This document shows, piece by piece, positions 46,828 through 55,664 of a DNA stretch of 64,000 bases. Position 1 is the stretch's first letter. The number at the start of each line of letters is the position of its first letter. The stretch spans positions 141,856,462 through 141,920,461 of the forward strand of contig CM077644.1 of assembly GCA_039707465.1 (NCBI GenBank), in the 5' to 3' direction. Source of the stretch: Rhabdophis nuchalis (lineage: Eukaryota; Chordata; Lepidosauria; Squamata; Natricidae). Made by a program: the position numbers and the translations under genes. A model generated the notes under the pieces. That model did no database searches, had not been told where the DNA came from, and saw only the letters and a list, made by a program, of their open reading frames with translations.

Positions 46828-47198
46828 CATTTATGTTGCTAAGTGAAACATTTGTTAAGTGAAACATTTGTTAAGTGAGTTTACCCCATTTTATGAGAGT
46901 TTGCCACAGTTGTTAAGTGAATCATTGCATTTGTTAAATTAGCAACCCGGTTATTAAGTGAATCTGGATTCCCCATTGACTGCTGATCAGAAGGTCGCAA
47001 AAGGGGATCACATCACCCTGGGGCACAGGAAAGGTCATAAATACGAACCAGTTGCCAAACACCTGAATTTTGATTATATGACTGTGGGGATGCTGCAATG
47101 GTCGTAAGTATTAAAAACGGTCATAAGTCTCATTTTTCAATGCCATTGTAACTTTGAACGGTCACTAAATGAATTGTTGTAAGTTGACAACTACCTAT
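46828..47198. mobile_element. TA-flanked palindromic repeat, truncated at its left end
   Basis: 'atttatgttgctaagtgaaac' through 'gttgtaagttgacaactacct' follows the family in the same direction as copy 2. The outermost roughly 35 bp on the left are missing. A 'gtgaaacatttgttaa' unit is doubled near 46846. Confidence 0.8.
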
Positions 47199-47800
47199 AT
47201 TTCCCTTTTTAGTTCAGAATCTGGCAGGTAAAGTGCTAAAGAATAAGAAGCTAAGTAGAAAAATAAGAATTCTAAGAGAAAAACTCATTTCAATATACTT
47301 GTTAATTCTCTGCAATTATTATCAAATATACTGTCAGTCAAAATCAGGCAAAAATACATATATTCTATATTTCTTGTGTATACTCAGTCATATGCTGCAC
47401 AACATCTAATTTACCAAGAAAAACACTGAAAATTAAAGACCGATAGTCATTTCTCTAACTCATATCAGTATAGAAATCATTTAATTTAATCATGTTCTCT
47501 GGACAAACTGGGTAGATTGGGCTGTCTAGGATAAAATGTACATTCCCCAAATTAAAAAGAAAAGAGACTGGCAGGAATATTTCACCTTAATATTGAGTGC
47601 ATAGACATTGAGAAATCTCAGGTTGGCTCATGATCTTAAAATAGTAAGTACTATGTATCAAAGCATTCTGAAACAACCATCTATTTAGCATCCATATCAG
47701 ATATTTTATTTGCCAATGAGGGCTTCCATTTTTTTGCCAAAATATCTACAGGATATAGGAAATGAGGAGGGACGCAATGTGGTTTGCAGTTTTGCATTTA

Positions 47801-47876
47801 CTGCATTAGAGCTTGCTCTGGAATTCCCTAAGTCAGGGGTCTGCATTAGAGCTTGCTCTGGAATTCCCTAAGTCAG
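47801..47876 (+). repeat. 36-bp direct duplication at a MITE end
   Basis: The 36 bases starting 'ctgcattagagcttgctctg' occur at 47801-47836 and again at 47841-47876. The second copy replaces the left arm of the MITE at 47834. Confidence 0.9.
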
Positions 47877-47946
47877 CTATGCTGACTGGGGAATTCTGGG
47901 AGTTGAAGTCCACCAGTCTTAAAAGAGCCAACTTTGCAGATCCCTG
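47834..47946. mobile_element. Palindromic hAT MITE (CAGGGGTCTGCAAAGTTGGC type), left arm replaced
   Basis: The left end CAGGGGTCTGC and the whole right arm ('aattctgggagttgaagtcc' to 'caactttgcagatccctg') are present. Flanks CCCTAAGT / TCCTAAGT are an 8-bp duplication with one mismatch. Between them the left arm is replaced by a copy of the adjoining flank. Confidence 0.88.
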
Positions 47947-48054
47947 TCCTAAGTGAAGTGCCTGCCCAACATTGAATTGTGTAATAGGGAACAGATGGAC
48001 ATCAGTATGTTCATGCATACTTTTTTATACATTTGTGATTTATCTTATTTTTAG

Positions 48055-48158
48055 TATGTATGTCTGAATTTTCTCAAGAAATGAAGATGTTGGAAGGTCA
48101 AACCAGTATCAATGCGGATACAGAACAACCACAGGAGATCTTCAGGCGACCACGATAA
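48055..48158 (+). CDS. Terminal coding exon of the unrecognised plus-strand gene (exon D)
   Basis: The acceptor TTATCTTATTTTTAG precedes it. Joined to exon C the split codon G|TA is Val, then 33 residues follow, beginning CMSEFSQEMKMLEG and ending QPQEIFRRPR, and TAA at 48156-48158. The composition (E, Q, K, S, T) and 34 open codons in the single phase required make this the best coding evidence of the set. The exon ends 367 bp short of the LRRC14B stop on the opposite strand. In human, the gene convergent on LRRC14B is CCDC127, but this peptide does not resemble what I know of it, so no symbol is given. Confidence 0.65.
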
Positions 48159-48178
48159 AGGTTTGAGGGTACCACAAA

Positions 48179-48455
48179 CAGTGGTAGGATTCAAATTTTT
48201 TTTACTACAGGTTCTGTGGGTGTGGCTTGGTGGCCGTGGCAGAGGAAGGATACTGCAAAATCTCCATTCCCTCCCCACTCCAGGGGAAGGTTACTGCAAA
48301 ATCCTCATTTCCTCCCAATCAGCTGGGACTCGGGAGGCAGATAATAGATGGGGGCGGAGCCAGCCAGAGATGGTATTTGCAGGTTCTCTGAACTACTCAA
48401 AATTTCCACTACCGGTTCTCCAGAACTGGTCCAAACCTGCTGAATACCACCTCTG
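48179..48455. mobile_element. hAT-type MITE (CAGTGGTAGGATTC type) between the two gene ends
   Basis: CAGTGGTAGGATTCAAATTT and CTGAATACCACCTCTG are imperfect inverted termini. Flanks ACCACAAA / ACCACAAA are a perfect 8-bp duplication. The inside has 'gggtgtggcttggtgg' and 'actaccggttctcc'. It begins 21 bp after the plus-strand stop codon and ends 70 bp before the LRRC14B stop, so it is probably part of the 3' UTR of one or both genes. Confidence 0.92.
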
Positions 48456-48525
48456 ACCACAAACCTTTTTCAATTCTCCATATGTGCTCATATTTTGTTT
48501 GCATATACTTGTTCAGCTTCAGATG

Positions 48526-49171
48526 TTAGCTCATTTCCTTAAGGGCCACGCTGAAACTTTGTAGGGCATCTTGGAATGATTTCAACAAAGAAATTCCTAG
48601 TTCGTTTCCCGTTTCCTGAATTGCAGCATCATACCCTCCATAGAGGGGAGTAGAAGCCTTGATGTCTTCCCGCTTAGCTTGCAATAAAATCATGTGAAGA
48701 TCTTCAACTATTCTCTCATATTTCTGATGGTCAAATTTCAAAAGATCACTTTCGCCAATTGGGTAACTGATGTTGTTTGCATAGCAATCTCTCGGAACCG
48801 GAAATTCGATATATTTCAGCCTTGGAAAATCAATGAAAATATTAAAAAGGCATTTCAAGGCTCGAGAAGATAGAGGATTTCCAAGGAACTTCAGCTCCTC
48901 TAACTTCCGACAAGGAACCAATCCTAAAATCAGCATGTTGATATGAATGTCCTGAATGTTGCATTCCTCAAGCGTGAGACTTTTGAGTGTATGAGATGAA
49001 TGGTTCAGGAGTTTGAAGAAGGTTGATGGGTACAAATCAGCTACATCGTGTCCACTGATATCCAGGGCTTCTAGTTTCTCAGAATGCAGGCTGTTGGCTA
49101 AATAAGCCATGTCAAGATGGTTCAGTGAACAGTTAGAAACATCCAGCATTTTCAGCGGTGTCTTCAAAGGA
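48526..49171 (-). CDS. LRRC14B: LRRC14B, exon 2 (residues 302-516)
   Basis: The acceptor TTTCCAG precedes position 49171 on the minus strand. The first base completes AG|T (Ser302) from exon 1 and the frame continues PLKTPLKMLDVSNCSLNHLD to TAA at 48528-48526. It holds the leucine-rich repeats: LDVSNCSLNHLDMAYL, LEALDISGHDVADLYPSTF, LKSLTLEECNIQDIHINML and LEELKFLGNPLSSRALKCL, then a capping segment with FPVPRDCY and a helical tail. These phrases match LRRC14B as I know it (LEECGIQD, FLGNPLS, FPVPKDCY). The final exon has no break. Poly(A) signals downstream are not clear. Confidence 0.93.
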
Positions 49172-52100
49172 CTGGAAAGTTCAATAAAACAAATCCAATA
49201 ATTGTACTAATCCATTCTACAGCTTTTAAAAACAAGATAAATAAACATGCATAAACTAGCCTCTGTAACGTAAGAATGGAAAATGACTCTAGTGTCAATT
49301 TTTTAAAAGGGGACGAGGAAAGTATAGATCCCCTAGCTAAGTAAAAGAGTGGAATTAAAAAAATAGAATGGTCTTCTGGGCATATGGCAACATCTTGCTA
49401 ATTCTTTAGTATGATTTGTGCAAAGGTAATTCCTGCCTCACTAATTTTTTAGAGACATTTGAAAGTTTCATCAAGTAAGTGGATGTGATTCAATTGCCAG
49501 ACCTTGATTATTTAGCATTTCAAGAGGCTTTTAATAAAGTCCCTCATCAAAGACTCTGAGCAAATTTAGCAGCCATGGGATAAGAGGAGAAGTCCTCGTA
49601 TATATTGGTGGCTGATTGAAGTACAGGAAGAAGAAAGTAGAAATAAATTAGTTTCCGTTCACACAGAGTCGAGATGTAAACAGAACATTTGTATTGAGGC
49701 CGAGACAGTATATTTTCAAGTATTCAAGCATTTCAGAAAGAAATGGGCTGAACAGAGGAGAGGTCAAACCAGGGTATGATATACCAAATTCTTTAGAGTG
49801 CCCACAAAATTGATGAAAATATTGATTCAGGGTTCTTCACGACCAAATGAAGATGTCTAACAGTCAATGAGCTGACACAAAGCTCTACTCAGATAACATT
49901 TACTGACCGCAGATACTTCCCTCTCCCCAAATCTAGCAATCCCTATCAAGCCACAGACATGACGTTCTCAAATAGCCATACCCTTCTTGTCCATAGAGAC
50001 CTTATTAAGGAGAGGAAGTGGAGCCTCACATCTTTGTTCTCTTCTCCTCTCACCAAATATCATCACCAGCCACTGTCCTTAATGTGGAATGGGATTAGAG
50101 AAGAGGCAAATTTTTATAGGTGGCTACACCACTAGATTTAGCTCTCACTCAAAACTTGTTCAGGTGTTGGATGGCTTTCTCTTTCACGTTGCGTGGTGAG
50201 TTGCTATCCAAACTAACTAACCTAGATCTCTGGGCTATGAGTCAAGAACCCTGGAAAAAGGGAGCCTGTCTGCATCAGCCTATAAATCTGCATGGCCAAT
50301 AAATCCCTGGTTGATCACAAGCTGCTAGGGGGCCACCTAAAAGCCCCACCAGTAGAATGGTTGGTGAAATGCATTGCCCTATTCTCAGCAAAAGTCGTGT
50401 TAAGGGGAATTACAGTTCTTTCCAGTACAACTAAATAAGTGACTTGAAGCTGTCTCATTGATGGCCTGGGATCCAATCAATGAATATAAGAACATGGTAG
50501 AGAAAAGGAGATTTCTGTGGCATATTTTTGCCAAGGCTTTCCTGTATTCCCTTTCCATGTTCTCAATCTTTAAGAAACAGACTTAAAACAATCCTTTAAA
50601 TATTGTGGTGCCTTCGTCCAAATCTGCAAAGTGAGAATTAGAGCACACACCTTTTGAAAGAGTTTGGCAATGGTTTGTGCAACATTCCCCATATGATAGA
50701 TTTTGTTGTTATGCTTTTCTTGTCCAAGAAAATGTGGCAACGGAAGAATGAGAATGGGGATAGGGTTTCTGTTGTTCTCTTTCTCTCCCCGTGTGGGTGT
50801 TTGTATCTGTATCGGTGTATGCTCCTCCTTAGTCAATTAGAGGGGCTGCTGGTATGATTGAATAGCTGCTCAAGATGTAAGAAGACAAACACATTGGCTT
50901 AAGAAAGGGCTTCCTTATGTGCACCTAAATTTATGGATTTTAGTTTCACTTTTAATGTCTCATTCCTCCTCAGAAGAAAAGAATCCTTCTTAACTTTTTA
51001 ACAAAAAGGTTTAGGATTCCTTGATCCTTTTTAATTTTAGATTTCAATCTAAGGCTTGGTTGTCCAATTGTTGGCTTGCCTAGGCCACATTGAGTGAAGA
51101 GGAGTTGTCTTTAGGCTGCATATAAAATATATAATATATATACATAACAAATTTCAGGGTTACCTGAAATAGGTAACTAGCTTTGATGATGTAACCTAGT
51201 TTGAATAATAAAACAACTGCAAGAAAACAATCAATCTCAGAGAGCACCAAGGACCCTTCATTTCAACCCTGAGCTGCAAATATTTTTCTTTATTAATGAC
51301 AAATTTCCTTTTTATATTACCGTACTTTATTATCTTGTGGAGCTTCATTAGCTGTCCAGTACCACATGCAACCTATGGCCGTGGCTTGGACATGCCTGAA
51401 CTCAAGAAAGAAATTCCATGCCAGAATGGTGACTTAAATAATGAATTCAGTAGTTGCTCATAATTTCTTTTCTGCCTCAGGCCTAACAAGAATGATGATA
51501 GTATACTGTAATTGGCATAGCTTTGATTGTTGGCTCAGAAAGTGCCCCCGATATAGTTTTGGGATAAAAAATTAGATCTTCTCCAGTATAAAGCTGCTTT
51601 TGATAGCAAATTACAACAGATATTATTTTCATATGTGAAATATAAGTACTTTGTATAGAAAGAGACTTTCCTTTGGTTTATCTTTTAGAACTTGATCAGA
51701 CCCCAAATAAAATTTCCCCCAAACTGCTACACTTTTAAAGTCATGATTACAGATCAGTGTTATACACATGGAATTAAGCCAGACTTAATTCCTTTTCAGT
51801 AGTTATATAAATATGTTCTGTAAACCGAAAGAAAGGGTAAAACAATCAAAGAATTGGAAAAAGGCACTGTTTCTCATAGTGGTGTAACCTGTATCCCCTG
51901 ATACCTACTGCTCAGGACTATTAACTATTAACCCCAAAGTATAAAATGTCTCATACATTGCAGGTAGAAAACCTTCCAGCAGAATATTTTATCCAGAAAT
52001 CCCCATGGGAGCATTTCCTTGTTCTCTTAATAAACATTGGCCTGAGCCACTGAAAATCTGAGTTCATTTCTCTTAGCGAGAGTGTCTAGGAGACAATTTG

Positions 52101-52330
52101 AGCCAGCTGGTTTCTGTCAGATTCAATTCCTTTCCATGTAAGACTGAAATAAAATGGAAACATCCTGGGGAGTGAGTGACTTGTTATCAATTAAACAGCA
52201 GCATGCAATTGCTGTTTCCATCACCATGCCTTCCACCCAGCAACAGTAGTTGCAGGGATATCCTTTCTTCATGTATTTCCAACTGCCTGGCACTTTGACT
52301 CACCAGCAAAAGCAATCTGGAACGCATTAC
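49172..52330 (-). other. LRRC14B intron, 3,159 bp
   Basis: Reading the minus strand it starts GTAATG at 52330 and ends TTTCCAG at 49172. It holds the LINE fragment near 49440-49660 and otherwise unique-looking AT-rich sequence, with an (AT)n patch at about 51126-51145. No other coding exon is needed: the two exons join to a full-length protein. Confidence 0.88.
49440..49660 (+). repeat. CR1/L3-like LINE fragment in the LRRC14B intron
   Basis: Plus-strand translation of about 49515-49560 reads 'FQEAFNKVPHQRL', the LINE reverse-transcriptase block 'KAFDKVPH' in decayed form; 'gggataagaggagaagtcctcgtatatattggtggctga' continues in family order. It is related to, but older than, 18860-19510. Confidence 0.65.
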
Positions 52331-53235
52331 CTGAGCAGTTTACGGAGCCGTCCGGTGAGGATAGAAAATGCCAGGCTCAGCTCTGTCAGCTGAGTCATTT
52401 GGCTCATCTTTTCCCCAATTCCCGAAAGAGTAGCTTCATCCTCTGGTGTGAACCTTCTCACATCAAAGGTCCCAGCTGGCAGTGTGAGTGATGCCAGTTT
52501 AGGAAACTGAAAGTTATTAAAAAGCACTTGCAAATGGTCCATATGGAGCCTAACATTGTGAACTACTTCAAACTTGCCCAGGGAAGAGGGCTCTGTAAGC
52601 TTTGTGATGTAGAAGAGCTTCCTTAGAGCCAGGTTGTCCACCCGAAAGGCTTTGCAGCGGATTTTGAGTGGGCAGTGACACCTCATTAGCAAGGCCTGGA
52701 CAACCACCTCATAGCTTCGTTCAGTAACAAAGATGTCGGCAAAGACATCCACTGAGACCTCAAACACATCTGGAAGGAAGGGCAAGTTTTGCATGTCCAC
52801 CAGCAGATCATAGCAGGTTCTTGACAGCAGCTCTGTCCGGGCCCACCGTCCCATTGTTTTCCTACAAGGGCAGAACTGAACTTCCACATCCTTTATGCCT
52901 GTTAAGTCCACAGTTTTCAGCCGTTTCACGTAGGGTGATGAGCAATTCAAAACATAGTCCTTCAAACCAGCTAGGCAGCTGGCCAGGCACAGAGAACAGG
53001 CTCGGTTACTGATGTCTTCTGGATGATCAGCTGTCTTTCCCAGTAACTTTCCAATATTGAATTCGGCCAGTGGCCAGTTCTCCACCAGGTCATGAATCAC
53101 CTCCACCTGCTCCTGTAAGTAGCTTGCCTTAAAAAGAAGAGGGAAGAGGTTGTGGGCAAGATGGCTCAGGTTCTGTCTTACCAGCTGCCCCTTGGATACC
53201 AGAACTTCAGCACTCAGAAACCGTAGCGAGTGCAT
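52331..53235 (-). CDS. LRRC14B: LRRC14B, exon 1 (residues 1-301 and part of 302)
   Basis: The frame opens with ATG at 53235 (MHSLRFLSAEVLVS) and runs to the donor CAG|GTAATG at 52330, leaving two bases of a Ser codon. Joined to exon 2 it gives 516 aa, nearly the length of mammalian LRRC14B (about 514). LRRC14B is a PRAME/LRRC14-type leucine-rich-repeat protein; family members can act as substrate adaptors of cullin-2 ligases, but the role of LRRC14B itself is poorly known. Marks include FPLLFKASYLQEQ, DLTGIKDVEVQFCPC, GRWARTELLSRTC, VVHNVRLH and SQMTQLTELSLAFSILTG. The upstream in-frame region has no better ATG. No frameshift or stop is seen, so the gene is intact. Confidence 0.95.
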
Positions 53236-53296
53236 GGCTGCTTTGTGACTCTGTCAGTTACTCAGGATCTGTTTTTCTGACCGAGAAACCCTCTCT

Positions 53297-53326
53297 CTTA
53301 TCATCTTCTATTTTTAGCTGCAGCTG
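53297..53326 (-). promoter_or_regulatory. Putative muscle-type control module upstream of LRRC14B
   Basis: Within 30 bp, 62-91 bp upstream of the ATG, lie a GATA core (TGATAAG on the minus strand at 53297-53303), a perfect MEF2 consensus CTAAAAATAG at 53308-53317, and an E-box CAGCTG at 53321-53326. The MEF2 box could also serve as a TATA-like element, with a start site near 53280. Clustered GATA, MEF2 and E-box sites are usual in heart and skeletal muscle promoters. Function is inferred from motifs only. Confidence 0.5.
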
Positions 53327-53717
53327 CTGTGGTGGAGATTGGGAGGATCTGGGAAGGCAACAGTCACACCACATGCTAAATTTAAGCGACTATTTTGGTA
53401 TCAGACATACATCTGACAACGTTAACTCCTGAGTTAGTTTCGCAGGGGGTCATTTGCATAATCTTTTGTGAACGAGAGCAAAGTTAGACTTATGGTTGGT
53501 ATTCCCTTTTAAAATATTTTCAGTCACCTTGTTAAAGATAATTCTGTTCGACATCTCAAAGACAGCTTCCAAAATGAATCTTTGCACTATATAAAACAAG
53601 AAGACATTTTGAAATGATGAATTCACCTACTCATAAAATTAAACTACTAGGAAAGGTAAGGTAAATATGTTTTTACTGATGTATTTAATGATTTTTATCG
53701 AAAGACTTAAATTCATC

Positions 53718-54413
53718 ATGCCCGTCTAGACTACTGTAATGCTCTCTACCTGGGGCTCCCCTTGAGGTGCACCCGAAGGCTACAGCTGATCAAGAATGCG
53801 GCCGCACGGGCAGTTTTGGGAGTTACCAGATACTCCCACGTAACACCGCTCCTGCGCGAGCTGCACTGGCTGCCTGTGGCCTTTCGGGTGCGTTTCAAGG
53901 TGTTGGTTACCATCTTCAAAGCGCTCCCTGGCACAGGACCTAGTTATCTGCGGGATCGTATCCTGTCCCATACATCCCTTCGGCCGATTCGCTCCCACAG
54001 AGAGGAACTGCTCCGGATGCCGTCCACTAGGCAATGCCAGCGGGCAACACCCAGGGGAAGGGCCTTCTCTGTGATGGGCCCGACCCTTTGGAACAACCTA
54101 CCCCCCGATATTAGAACTACCACAGACCTCCACTCCTTCCGCCAAAAAGTCAAAACCTATCTGTTCCATCAGGCCGGCTTGGCCTAATTTATGCTTCTCG
54201 CCCCAGTCTATAATTTAAATTGTTTTATTTGGTCTTAAATGGGAAATAGTTTTTAATATTTTTAAATTTTGTACAGGGTTATTTAATTCGATTTTAACTA
54301 TGTATGTATTGTTATGTTTTTAGATGTTTTTTTATTTTTTCCTGTACACCGCCCCGAGTCCCTTCGGGGAGAGGGGGCGGTCTAGAAATTAAATTAAATA
54401 AATAAATAAATAT
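53718..54413 (+). repeat. L2/CR1-clade LINE, 3' end, copy 1
   Basis: Starts at 'tctagactactgtaatgctc' (LDYCNALYLGLPL). A frame of 141 codons (53762-54187) carries LQLIKNAAARAVLG, HVTPLLRELHWLPVAFRVRF, GPSYLRDR and AFSVMGPTLWNNLPPDI, the C-terminal part of ORF2. A non-coding tail 'caccgccccgagtcccttcggggag' and (AAAT)n follow. The frame is open but lacks endonuclease and catalytic palm, so it is a dead fragment. It lies about 0.4 kb upstream of LRRC14B. Confidence 0.88.
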
Positions 54414-54547
54414 AATCATGCAACAAAGAACACAACAAGTGTTGGAGCAAATCAATGTGTACCAAGTCTAGTGGTTCATTTCCAGCAAATGATCCTGTTG
54501 AGAAACTCCTCAGTTGCTGATAGACTCAATGATCAGAAATACAATCC

Positions 54548-54760
54548 CTCTAAGACAGTAGTTCTCAACCTTCCCAATGCTGCGACCCTTTAATACAGTT
54601 CCTCGTATTGTGGTGATCCCCCCAACCATAAAATTGGTGTCTCAGCTCCTAAAACCATCAAAAATATGTGTTTTATAATGGTCTTTGGCGACCCCTGTGA
54701 AAGGGTCATTTGACCCTCAAAGGGGTCGTGATCCACAGGTTGAGAACCGCTGCTCTAAGA
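54548..54760. mobile_element. SPIN-type non-autonomous hAT element with its target duplications
   Basis: The element is 54556-54752, flanked by perfect CTCTAAGA duplications. It starts CAGTAGTTCTCAACCTTCC and 'aatgctgcgaccctttaata', and ends 'gaaagggtcatttgaccc' and CACAGGTTGAGAACCGCTG. These phrases are the hallmark of SPIN (SPACE INVADERS), a hAT family known to have moved horizontally among tetrapods. The middle is shortened and diverged relative to the mammalian SPIN consensus as I recall it. Confidence 0.9.
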
Positions 54761-54984
54761 TGAATGAACATAGACAATTTTTAAAAAAACCATTCATAGG
54801 TTTTATGAATTAATGACTAGAAAGGCTGGGTATAAAAATGAAAGAAAAAAATACTATAAAATAAATATTTGGAGGGTACAAACCAGAGGTGGTATTCTGC
54901 AGGTTCAGACCAGTTCTGGAGAACCGGTAGTGGAAATTTTGAGTAGTTCGGAGAACCAGTTTTTATGTTCGGAGGCTGAATACA

Positions 54985-55263
54985 CTGGTAAAATGCTTGA
55001 CGCCAGGTGTATCGGGATGGAGCAGGGGCATAATGTTCCTTTAACTTACTTAAAAGTACATCCCAGGCTACAGCGTGGACAGGGGTGGGCACGACAAACA
55101 TTTCTGGCCCGCAGGAACTTAAACACCCCCCCCCTTTTTCTGTCAGGCGAGAGAGAAGTCAAATCCTGCGCCTGAAGAAATCATTCAAACCTTTCGAGGA
55201 AAGCCTCCCAGGATTTGCAGTCAGGACTAAATTCAGCGAACAACCGCGTGGTAGAGAATGCAG
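54985..55263 (-). pseudogene. Remnant of a Gypsy-type gag gene
   Basis: Starting at an ATG near the primer site, the minus strand shows 'SWEAFLERFE', a stop, a C run that shifts the frame, and then 'LLSKLKEHYAPAPSRYTWRQ', typical of vertebrate Ty3/Gypsy gag capsid regions. It is then cut by the internal deletion. At least one stop and one frameshift are present. Only a fragment of the capsid region remains. Confidence 0.7.
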
Positions 55264-55278
55264 CCATCCTCGTCGCCA
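55264..55278 (-). other. Primer binding site matching tRNA-Ser
   Basis: One base after the LTR end the minus strand reads TGGCGACGAGGATGG. Its complement ccatcctcgtcgcca equals the 3' end, with CCA, of vertebrate tRNA-Ser(GCT) as I recall it. This marks the start of minus-strand DNA synthesis in LTR elements. Confidence 0.75.
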
Positions 55279-55279
55279 A

Positions 55280-55518
55280 TTTTATGTTTGGAGGCTGAGG
55301 TAAGACAGACTACGAGGTGCAGAACAACTGTTTATTTCAATAACTAGAACGAGAGCAAGTCAAACAAAACCGGCCGCTTGACAGCTATTTATATTCCCAG
55401 CTGTGAGGCGGCAACCAATCCCAACGTTACAATTCGCGCGCCAACCAATAGGCACACCTAAACCAATCAGAGGCATCCCGGCATGTTCTGCCCGACGCCA
55501 GGCATAAGTCTGCGGACA
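55280..55518 (-). repeat. 5' LTR of the nested element, 239 bp
   Basis: Starts TGTCCGCAGACTTATGCC and ends CCTCCAAACATAAAA. It has a TATA-like TATAAATA near 55385-55392 and AATAAA near 55338-55343, so the U3-R-U5 order is visible. The end in AAAA instead of CA is unusual but agrees at both ends of the element. Confidence 0.78.
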
Positions 55519-55664
55519 CCAGTAAATACCACCTCTGACTGGCCCTGCCCCCATCTATTCTCTGCCTCCCAAGTCCTAGCTGGGGATTTTACAGTATCCT
55601 TCCCCTGCCCAAGCCATGCCCACAGAACTGGCAGTAAAAAAATTTGAATCCCACCACTAGTACA

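Larger units (their letters stand above)
54961..55518 (-). mobile_element. Internally deleted Ty3/Gypsy-like LTR retrotransposon, nested
   Basis: On the minus strand it reads: LTR (55518-55280), primer site, a broken start of gag, then about 20 bp matching the end of the LTR ('cctccgaacataaaa'). CCAGT at 54956-54960 and 55519-55523 is a 5-bp target duplication. Everything from gag to the second LTR end is gone. It cannot move by itself. Confidence 0.82.
54884..55659. mobile_element. hAT-type MITE (CAGAGGTGGTATTC type) split by an LTR element
   Basis: CAGAGGTGGTATTCTGCAGG and TTTGAATCCCACCACTA are the termini, with perfect 8-bp duplications GTACAAAC. The inner phrases 'gttctggagaaccggtagtgg' and 'ggcagtaaaaaaatttgaatc' match the element at 48179 in reverse. 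The insert at 54961-55518 breaks it. Confidence 0.9.

Noticed and set aside
53762..54187. 141-codon open frame close to LRRC14B, at first taken for a host gene
   Set aside because: Its motifs and the matching copies at 57622, 59567 and 60622 show that it is the end of an L2/CR1 LINE ORF2.
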